Assembly (NCBI GenBank): GCA_001414485.1
Contig: LLEY01000196.1
Span: 1-64,000, forward strand
Source of the DNA: Calycina herbarum
Lineage: Eukaryota; Ascomycota; Leotiomycetes; Helotiales; Pezizellaceae
Length of the DNA stretch: 64,000 bases
Reading direction: 5' to 3'
Shown: piece by piece, positions 56,918-64,000 of the stretch
How positions within the stretch are numbered: the first letter of the stretch is position 1
Layout of the letters: each line of letters starts with the position of its first letter
Notes under the pieces: generated by a model
Told to the model about the DNA's origin: nothing
What the model saw: the letters and a program-made list of their open reading frames with translations, nothing else
Database searches by the model: none
Made by a program: the position numbers and the translations under genes

Positions 56918-59262
56918 AAAGAGTATTAGATTAAACTCTTACTACTATATAACTATTATCTAAATAGTATAATAGAGAGTAAGATAGCTAAGATAAATAA
57001 CCTAATAAGATCTATAATTTATTAGAGTAAGTTATACTATAGTATATAGTACTACGTAGTAGAACATACGTACTAGCTACTAAATAAGCTACTAACCTTA
57101 GCACTTCCTTTTACTTCTTCCTCTAAGAGTTCTAGAAACTCGTTAGTTATAAAAGCTAAGACTCTATATAAAGCGTATACTAGGTATTAACTAGATATCT
57201 CTAGAATACAAGTGTTTAGATATACTACCTAGCCTTAAAATCTAAAGGCAACTTACTTATAGAAGTATAACTCTAGACACCTAGTATACTAGATCTATGT
57301 AGATATAAGTAGAAATTCAGTATATAAGTTATTTAACGTATAAACGTACTAGTATTATAAATCGACAGAGCCGCGATTCAACGAGTATAACTTCCTAAAG
57401 CTAGTACTAAAAGAAAGAGTTATAAAAACTTAAACTCTACTAACGCTCTAGAGGAGAGCTCTCTAAACAACTACTTCGTCTATGCCGAGAATAGTAGAAG
57501 TTTAAGAAGAAGTAGAAAGACCTATTCCTAGTAATAACCTATCTAAAAGGTCTATTATAAGTCTAAAGGATTTAGTAATTACTAGTAATAATATACCTAA
57601 GAATACTACTATAAGTTAAGAAGATTTAGTAACTAATAGAGATAATATACCAGAGCTACTCTCCTAAGTCTACTGATTAAGATATAATAGAATTTATAAG
57701 CTAAAGCGTGTCTTTGAAGACATAGCTACTGCTTTATAAGCTTTAGATCTTAATATATTTAAGCTCTTAAATTCCGTTCTACTTACTCCTTTTAAAGAGA
57801 TAATACTTAAGAAGGTAATAGATAAGGATCGTAAGAATTAGATACCGTCGCTAAAGAAAGAGTTAACCTCTTTAAGCAAGAATAGAGCCTATATTATTAT
57901 ATAGAGTAATCTTTAAAGAAAGAGACTTTTACCTACTAAATAGGTGTTAAAACATAAGCTTAAAGTTAATAGTGATATCGTACGTTATAAATCTAGGCTA
58001 ACTATAAGTAGTGACTATTAGGAATATAGTGTCGATTATTTCAAGACGTTCGCTACGGTTTTATAGTATAATACACTAAGAGTTGTACTTGCAAAAGCCG
58101 CGGCCGAAAACCTCGAGATTGAACAGCTGGACGTAGATACTGCCTTTATTCACCCTGACTTAAAAGAAGACATATACTATAAATTCCCTGAATACTTCTA
58201 CCTTATTCGTCTAGAAACGAGCACTCGCCAAGGCTTCCTTAAGCTTAAAAAGCCCTTGTACGGTCTGAAGCAAGCGCTGTACAAATGGCTTTAGAAGGTT
58301 ATTAAGAAGTTCGTAAAACTTGGCTTTAAACCCTTAGAGAGCGACCCTAACCTCTTTATTAAAGATAATATATCTATCCTTCTCTTTGTTGATAATATGC
58401 TAATTGTAGGGGAGAAACTAGATGTTATACGAGTTAAATCCTAGATAATAAACGACACTAAATAGAGAGTAAACAAGGTAGCAAAAGACGGCGATACCTA
58501 GATGTTTGTAGGATTTGAGATCTGGAGAGACCATGTAAATCGTTCGATTACTATATCATAAGGAGCTTACGTACGGCAATTGCTTGCAAGACTTTCCATG
58601 GACAAGTGTAATCCCGTTTCTACGCCTTTTACACTTGGAACAGTACTTAAACCACGACTTGAAGGTGAAGAAGTTGCGTACGGAGAATTGAAGTTATACT
58701 AGTAAATCGTTGGAAGTGTGATATATCTCTCGAACGGCACAAGGTTCGACATTGCGTATGCGGTTAGACAACTTGTAAGGCATATGGCAAACCCGATAAA
58801 AGAACATCTCCAACATACAAAACACCTCGTACGGTATCTCAAAGGATCGATTAACGGCGGTATTACGTACGGAGGACATGGAGGACAAATGGCAACTCAA
58901 GGCTTTGACGTATATACTCGAGGAGTTTACGGTTCAAGCAACTTTGCACTTTACAGTGATGCCACCTGGGCTACTGAAGACGATCGTAAGTCGTTTGGTG
59001 GCTGGGCAGTAACTCGATATAGAGGAACAGTCTCCTAGGCTGCTCAAAGGCAAAAGCATATAGCTTTGAGTACCATGGATTCAGAGATATCTGCTGCAAG
59101 TGAAGGAGCAAGAGAAGCGGTATAGCTTGAGAAGTTATAGGAGGACCTGGGGGAGATATTCACAATACCCTCACTTTACTACGACAACGAGGCAGCTGTA
59201 TAACTTTGCAAAGACACTAAGTTCCATCAAAGATCCAAGTATATTAAGACTAAACACCTATA

Positions 59263-61121
59263 ACGTGGTTTATCAGGACCCCGGTCATATCAGGACCCCG
59301 ATCAATTTTCCTTGGCATATAACTTTGAACTCAAATAACTTAACTATAACATATTAAATTAACTCTTCATAATCGGAGTCTGATATACTAGATATATCTA
59401 CAGCTTCTTAACAAGTTCGTACGTTGTAACCAGCTTTTCCACAGGTTCTACAGTGTCGTCTAGACGGTTGCCCCTCCTTATAACTACCTCTCGCTATACG
59501 TATATCGCGTCGTACCTGCTTATCTACGTCTTTCTAGGCTATAATATCCTATACATCCTCTATAATAAGTGCACCCCCTTCACGGACACGAGCCTTTTTA
59601 GCCCTCTAGCGTTTACTAAGAGCTTTATTTGCTGTCTAAAGTGTACGTACCTCGGCAGACAGAAGAGTTATCTTATAAGCTATTCGCTCTATACCTTTAG
59701 CCAGCGCTGTAACTATCTCAAATAGAGGGGTTAGTAAGCTTCTCTAATAGCGAGCAATTCGATTTCGTATAAGAGTTAACTATAAAAGAGCTTCTGTTAG
59801 GTTAGAAGAGGTCTGAGATTCCTATAGGAGGGTGTTAGCAGTAGAGAGTCTAGAGGGTATTAGAGTCTATAACTTTATATCAAGCTTTGAAATCACTGCT
59901 TACAGATCAAAAGGCACTAGGCCAGCTCTACGGAATCTAGCCTAAGCGTTCTAGACTGTTATAGATTCCCTATATACTGCTATAAAGGCTAGAAAGAACT
60001 CTACCTTAGTAATATAGTTAATATAAGCTTTAATAAACGTCTTAATCTGTCGACTGTACACTTGTTTCAATATACTAAAACACTTAATATTAAGTAGCTA
60101 GGTTAGATAAGACGAATAAGGAGGCAGTCTAAGAGTTATAATGTTATATACCTTGTAGTACTCTTGGAATTCGGCCTATTCGTAGCTCTTATACCTATCT
60201 AACACTAGTATTCGATATAGACCCTTTACTCGAGTAGTAGTGTACTTATCGAAGTGTTTTAGCTATTCTAGACCTGTCTCGTTGTTTATTTATCTGTTAC
60301 TTATTAGTTTAATAACCTAGTTATATAGGAGGCTGCTGTCTATATACTAATTTATAAGATAATTCTTCTCTTAGACGACTAAAAATAGAGGGACATCCTA
60401 ACCCTTGCTATTAATATAAGCAATTACTATAGCCTATTCCCGATTGCCTAGCTGAACTGCCTTGCCTCTACTACGTCGATCTATATATGTAACAACTATT
60501 ATAGAGCAAATCACACCTATTATAAAGCCTGTTTCGTCGAAGTTATAGAAATCGTAATCTAAAACGCTGTATTTCGCTCTTATATTTTGTATAAGTCGGA
60601 ACCACGCGCTAATTAGGTTAGGATCTTCGTATAAGGCCCTTTAGAAGTCGTAAACGCGATTAAAACGCGTCTTTAACCCTAGTTGTCGTTGTATAAATCG
60701 ATAAGCCTAGAGCTTACTAACACGTTTTCCTCTCTATAACTCGAGGATGAAATTAGCTATATATTCTATACTAGCTAGCTGAGGTATAAACCCTCTAGAA
60801 TCTATATTAAGTATATTCTAAACAATCACTTCTTCTTCTACCTTAGACAATTTAAGGTTTACTAGTCGACGGTCGGCTAGAGGAAGGTGGCCGTTTATTC
60901 TATCGTTAAGTATAGAATAAGGTATTCTATAGATCTTTGCAGCTTTCCGTCGACTTAGCTTTTTAGATGTTCGAATTGCCTTAATAGCTAGAATGACTTT
61001 TGATTCTTTAGTAACAATAGACATGGTAGAAGGTTAAAAAAACGCGTGTTAAAGTTGGAGGGTAGGATTTCAGGAAAATTGATCGGGGTCCTGATATGAC
61101 CGGGGTCCTGATAAACCACGT
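59263..61121 (-). mobile_element. pogo/Fot1-type DNA transposon, copy 2, with perfect 50-bp inverted repeats
   Basis: 1859 bp with TA duplications (59261-59262, 61122-61123). The terminal inverted repeats are identical over 50 bp, start ACGTGGTTTATCAGG and contain the direct repeat ATCAGGACCCCG twice, probable transposase-binding sites. The transposase is on the minus strand from ATG 61022-61024. The N-terminal 68 residues are intact and form a Psq/CENP-B-like helix-turn-helix (TSKKLSRRKAAKIYRIPYSI). The catalytic part is recognisable but broken: NFDETGF (about 60535) keeps the first Asp, VLDRYKS (about 60185) keeps the second but has Arg/Tyr for Gly/His, and LLNIKCF (about 60090) has Asn for the third Asp. 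Stops make it non-autonomous. Removing it with one TA restores the Copia E frame exactly. Confidence 0.9.
60818..61024 (-). pseudogene. Transposase N-terminal fragment (Psq/CENP-B HTH)
   Basis: A 68-codon open frame, the only intact piece of the Fot1-type transposase. It carries the DNA-binding helix-turn-helix and then runs into a stop. The downstream DDE domain continues with frame-preserving stops and substitutions. Confidence 0.75.
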
Positions 61122-61496
61122 TATGTACGAAACGATATAGTTTAAAGGAATCGTCTTAAAGTCCTTAAAATACCAGGAAAGGAATAACTAGCTGATATCC
61201 TTACAAAGCAACTTGTAAAAGAAGTGTTTAATACACACTGTAAAACCCTTAGAATGAGGAAGGAGAAGGATTAAGTACTCTTGTACCGTGGCATAAGTGT
61301 AAAGGCACTTAGTAGAGCTGCCGAACTTCCAGAAGAAGGAGACGTAGGCACTATAGCTGTAAGCTGTTACGGGAGCTAAGGAGGCTTAAGGATCAAGATT
61401 AATTTTTGTATAATACAGGGATAAGGCTTAGAACTGGAAACTGGGAATAGCTTCACTTTGACAAGTGGGATTAAGAGCTTATTACGTATGGGGGAG

Positions 61497-61663
61497 TGTT
61501 AGAAATCAGGTGATTTGGGGGCCAAATCTTGGTGCTTAATAAGCTCTTAGAACATATTTAGACTGTTTGTCCGTATGGACAACTTAGACAAGCAATCATC
61601 AAATCCATCAATTAATAGATTAAAACCATCACTTTTATCCCTCATTCTTGACAGTTACTAATA
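61497..61663 (+). repeat. 3' LTR of Copia E
   Basis: Begins TGTTAGAAATCAGG straight after the polypurine tract and can be closed at CTAATA (a RIP form of CTAACA, the complement of TGTTAG), giving 167 bp. No second copy lies in the window, so the right boundary is an inference. Confidence 0.6.
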
Positions 61664-62257
61664 GTATTACCACGATATCTTAATAATTATCATAATATAA
61701 ATCGTATAATATTAAATTACGAGAAGAGGTTATCCAATACCAACAGTGCGTATTTTAGATATCTCAGGACCCACTCTCGGTGATATTCGTAGTACGTGAT
61801 CACTACTGACAGCACTGTACTGGTGAGAGGAGATATGGTCAGGTTCAAGTGTTTTGCAATGTATGGGACTGGGAGCCAATTGCAGTGGTGAGACCATTCA
61901 ATACTGTAACAATTGACCACGAAGTTAATGTAGTATATGTATATGTTGAGAGGCGGTTCAAGAGCATGGAAAGCCTCAAGGTGGCAAAAATTGGTGGATT
62001 GGTTGGACTGATCAAGAAACCACTGAACAACCGGGAAGTCGTATATCTGGTACGGGAGTTGTAAAATCGGGAATAGTCTCATTTTTGTATTCATAATTAA
62101 TGGAAGAGGTGGTGCTAGAAGAGAAAAGTGTGCATCAGTATTTTATGGTAAAAAAACTGACCAAATATAACTGACTTATGATTGAAAGAAGGATGGAGAA
62201 AGAATGGAAAAATTAGTCCATAAAAGTGCACAATTTTGTATCATTTTACGGACTTTA

Positions 62258-62345
62258 TTTCTATTATTTGACCGTAAAACACTGAAGTTCATTCCATTAT
62301 TTAACCATTAAAATACTGACTTGTATTCCATTATTTTTCCGTGCT
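62258..62345. repeat. Imperfect 33-34-bp tandem repeat
   Basis: About 2.6 units, each starting TTC(T/C)ATTATTT, then a (g)acc(g/a)taaaa stretch, then ACTGA. The last unit is shortened. Confidence 0.6.
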
Positions 62346-62360
62346 GGTGACACCATGGGG

Positions 62361-62450
62361 CACTCCACGTCCTCATTCATGCCATCCCACGTACTCATCC
62401 ATGCCATTCCGCGTACTCATCCATTCCACGTGCTCATTCACTCACTTGAT
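62361..62450. repeat. Imperfect ~20-bp tandem repeat (CACGT.CTCAT)
   Basis: Four units of the form C(A/G)CGT(C/A/G)CTCAT(T/C)CATGCCATTC, the third and fourth shortened. It looks like a decayed minisatellite. Confidence 0.65.
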
Positions 62451-62640
62451 CTGTGTCCATCACACCAGTTGCAAACAGCAAAACAAGGAACACCAACACA
62501 AGGCCTGGAGTGAGCTTTGTGCCGTGCGAATTGGAGCGCGCCTTGCGTGCCCCATGAAGCTAGAATCCAGACTTGGATTATACCCAGAGGAAGCTCCTAA
62601 GGAGTACCGACCTGTGGTACTTGCACCAGAAGCCAACTCA

Positions 62641-63858
62641 TCATCCCTTACTACACGCTCCATCGGCTAAACAACACAACGCATCAATACCTTCCTCAAT
62701 CCCCACATCCCCAACCGCAAACTCAGGGGCCAATAGCGTTAGCCCATCGACCAGCATATCCATAAACTCGCAAAGGAAGTCCTCGCTATTGGAAGCCTCG
62801 AAGGTAAACAACGCATTGATAAAGTCGGTCGGCCCCGGCTGCGGCGCCGTTCTCCAGAAGAGATTATAGTAATTCGCGGTATGGAAATACGCGCCGTTAC
62901 ACATGCCCTTCGACTCCTTGGTCGGGTGGGGATGATCGCGTTCCTCCATCAGACCGAACAAGTTTCGGACGTCGTCGACATAGCCCAGGACGCCATCGCG
63001 GCGCTTGAGCTGTTCCACCATGTAGGTGACGTTGAAGCAGTTCTTGCCAGAGGCCGAGGCCTGCATGGAGAGCGCGATGGACGCGATCATGGCGTCGCGC
63101 ATGGACGTGACGTTGTACCCACTTTCCGGTACCTTGATGACCAGGCTCCCACTGCCGAGCATCTCGTCGCTGCCAACATATGAGACGCCGCCAATGGACG
63201 CCTCTCCGGTCTCGAGGCATTGCGTGGAGGTAGTTGTCTGTGTGACGGGCGGGCAGAGCGATTCCAGTGCTTTGGATACCGATGTGTAAAGCGCTGTACC
63301 GGTCAAAGTGCCGACGTGGACGGGAGCACTTCCTACCGTGACGGTAGCGACGGCAGCCTGCGCGATACAGTTGGTGATGGGCTGGCAGTTGTCCTCATTG
63401 ATGCCCAGGGGCGTGCAGACCATGCAGGCCTTGGTGTTGGTGGTGGGCGGCGGGAGGTCAGTCGAGATCGATGTCGTGACCCCAGGCCAGGTGCTGTACT
63501 CGCAGCTCTGGCTGTAGATAGTGGGAGAGGCGATGCTGAAGAGGGGGGCCGTCTCGGTTGATTTGTCAGAAATACAGACGCAGTAGGGCTTGTAGATGCC
63601 TCCATCGGGATCTGGTGCGTGGTAGCTACAAGACACCTTCGGATCCGAGGCGACGCTGGTCATGACGGGCCCTGCCGTTGTGTACATCGTCGGGGCGTCG
63701 GTGGTGCATGTTCCTGGATCCGATGTTGATGGGATCCAGGAGCAAGTGGGAAGTCCATCTCGAACAACCTTCGTCGCGAGTGGGGTGGGAGCAGGAGCAA
63801 GCACTCCGCCTAGAGCGCTGGTGACGAAGAAAGTAGGTAGAACTGCGGAAAGCTTCAT
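62641..63858 (-). CDS. Secreted cysteine-rich protein of unknown function
   Basis: Single exon, 405 aa, ATG at 63856-63858. A signal peptide spans about 1-21 (MKLSAVLPTFFVTSALGGVLA) with a Pro/Ala-rich start of the mature chain. A Thr/Ser-rich first half carries many cysteines (CSYHAPDPDGGIYKPYCVCI, CMVCTPLGINEDNCQPITNC). The second half is more compact with N-glycosylation sites (NVTS, NVTY) and a Cys-rich end (ALCCLADGACSKG). No transmembrane segment or GPI signal is seen. I do not recognise a family. Codon usage is GC-rich and very unlike the RIP island only 1 kb away, and the frame is undamaged, so it is a functional single-copy gene protected from RIP. A TATA box lies about 75 bp upstream. 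It is probably extracellular; the role is unknown. Confidence 0.8.
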   Translation of the reverse strand: MKLSAVLPTFFVTSALGGVLAPAPTPLATKVVRDGLPTCSWIPSTSDPGTCTTDAPTMYTTAGPVMTSVASDPKVSCSYHAPDPDGGIYKPYCVCISDKSTETAPLFSIASPTIYSQSCEYSTWPGVTTSISTDLPPPTTNTKACMVCTPLGINEDNCQPITNCIAQAAVATVTVGSAPVHVGTLTGTALYTSVSKALESLCPPVTQTTTSTQCLETGEASIGGVSYVGSDEMLGSGSLVIKVPESGYNVTSMRDAMIASIALSMQASASGKNCFNVTYMVEQLKRRDGVLGYVDDVRNLFGLMEERDHPHPTKESKGMCNGAYFHTANYYNLFWRTAPQPGPTDFINALFTFEASNSEDFLCEFMDMLVDGLTLLAPEFAVGDVGIEEGIDALCCLADGACSKG

Positions 63859-64000
63859 TCTGGCCGTGTGGTCAAGGATAATGAGAGAAGAATTTGAGGG
63901 AAGAATTTGAGGTCCTTAGCTACAGGCGAGAACGTTTTTATATCCATGAGCCGCGGAACGCCTTTCCGTCTCATCTTGAGGCATGTTGGAAATACGTAAG
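63859..64000. other. Promoter region of the 405-aa gene
   Basis: 142 bp to the window edge. It contains the TATA box and leader of the minus-strand gene and nothing else recognised. Confidence 0.4.
63934..63942 (-). promoter_or_regulatory. TATA box of the 405-aa secreted protein gene
   Basis: TATAAAAAC on the minus strand, about 75 bp upstream of the ATG. This is a good match in sequence and distance for a fungal core promoter. Confidence 0.6.

Larger units (their letters stand above)
56918..61663 (+). mobile_element. Ty1/Copia element E, 5'-truncated, interrupted by a pogo/Fot1 element
   Basis: pol on the plus strand: end of integrase (about 57060-57500); RT with LDVDTAFIHPDLKEDIYYKF (about 58125), LKKPLYGLKQALYKW (about 58245) and LLFVDNMLIVGE (about 58380); RTRFDIAYAV-type segment (about 58740); HLVRYLKGS (about 58830); RNase H YSDATWATEDDRKSFGG (about 58950) and ALSTMDSEISAASEGAREAV (about 59062). 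The 3' RNase H part is split by the pogo element and resumes at 61124 with ADILTKQL. A polypurine tract (TATGGGGGAG) and the 3' LTR follow. The 5' LTR and gag are absent. TAG replaces CAG at several points. From about 58.08 kb rightward RIP is weak, and a 106-codon frame (58718-59038) remains open. Confidence 0.85.
61664..62640. other. Spacer between transposon island and last gene
   Basis: No supported gene. A frame at 61810-62064 without an ATG could be an eroded exon. Two blocks of short imperfect tandem repeats follow (62258-62345 and 62361-62450). Confidence 0.4.

Noticed and set aside
25291..58080. Long AT-rich tract as a centromere or mitochondrial insertion
   Set aside because: Identifiable LTRs, TSDs and pol motifs explain it as a RIPed transposon nest. 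Centromere function cannot be judged from sequence.
25200..61700. CRISPR-like or prokaryotic repeat arrays
   Set aside because: Repeats are LTRs, TIRs and short tandem units. No regularly spaced identical repeats with unique spacers are present, and the genome is eukaryotic.
61810..62064. Open frame without ATG (…VFCNVWDWEPIAVVRPF…) after Copia E
   Set aside because: No start codon, no splice partner found and no family recognised. It could be an eroded exon or chance.

Overview
The window looks like nuclear DNA of a filamentous ascomycete (Pezizomycotina, possibly Leotiomycetes; the class is an inference). Introns are short (49-67 nt, one of 108 and one of 228) with GTAAGT-like donors, CTAAC/CTGAT-like branch sites and YAG acceptors. 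Typical fungal genes are present: PRP5, a Zap1/ZafA-type zinc regulator, 2EXR, a CBM18 chitin deacetylase and a CE3-like esterase. A 36-kb island carries the signature of repeat-induced point mutation (RIP): TA-rich, CA/TG-poor, with CAG/CAA codons read as TAG/TAA.

Left arm (1-25 kb). In order: a tandem 2EXR protein; a secreted SGNH esterase; a 77-aa secreted eight-cysteine protein; a 3.8-kb gap unusually rich in CACGTG; a six-exon chitin deacetylase; a three-exon mitochondrial HMG-box protein divergent from the splicing helicase PRP5; a small MGNLCGK lipid-anchor candidate; a four-exon zafA-like zinc regulator; and a 4-kb gene-poor stretch. The arm ends in a tRNA-Ile(AAU) gene that has the usual anticodon-loop intron and also a 63-bp GT-AG segment inside its T-loop.

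Transposon island (about 25.2-61.66 kb). Target-site duplications and LTR pairs can be read by eye. A Ty3/Gypsy element of family B (28880-56917, minus) holds a pogo/Fot1 DNA transposon (31097-32957) and a Ty1/Copia element D (35308-54460, minus, TSD ATAAT). Copia D holds a 635-bp TRIM-like element (38990-39624, TSD GATCT) and a Gypsy chromovirus C (39960-52128, plus, TSD TCTAC). Chromovirus C holds a second family-B Gypsy (44176-50934, minus, TSD ATTTG). The outermost and innermost elements therefore belong to the same family. To the left is a broken Gypsy (plus). To the right is a Copia E fragment (plus) interrupted by a second pogo/Fot1 copy with perfect 50-bp inverted repeats. Heavy RIP stops abruptly near 58.08 kb, inside Copia E.

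Right arm (61.66-64 kb). Short imperfect tandem repeats are followed by one intact, cysteine-rich secreted protein of 405 aa on the minus strand.

The host genes do not form an operon or an obvious biosynthetic cluster. The secreted proteins (esterase, small cysteine-rich protein, chitin deacetylase, 405-aa protein) could act at the cell surface or in host interaction, which is inference only. The tRNA with an intron-like T-loop insert and the opposite-strand reading frame shared by the two family-B Gypsy copies are the most unusual items.
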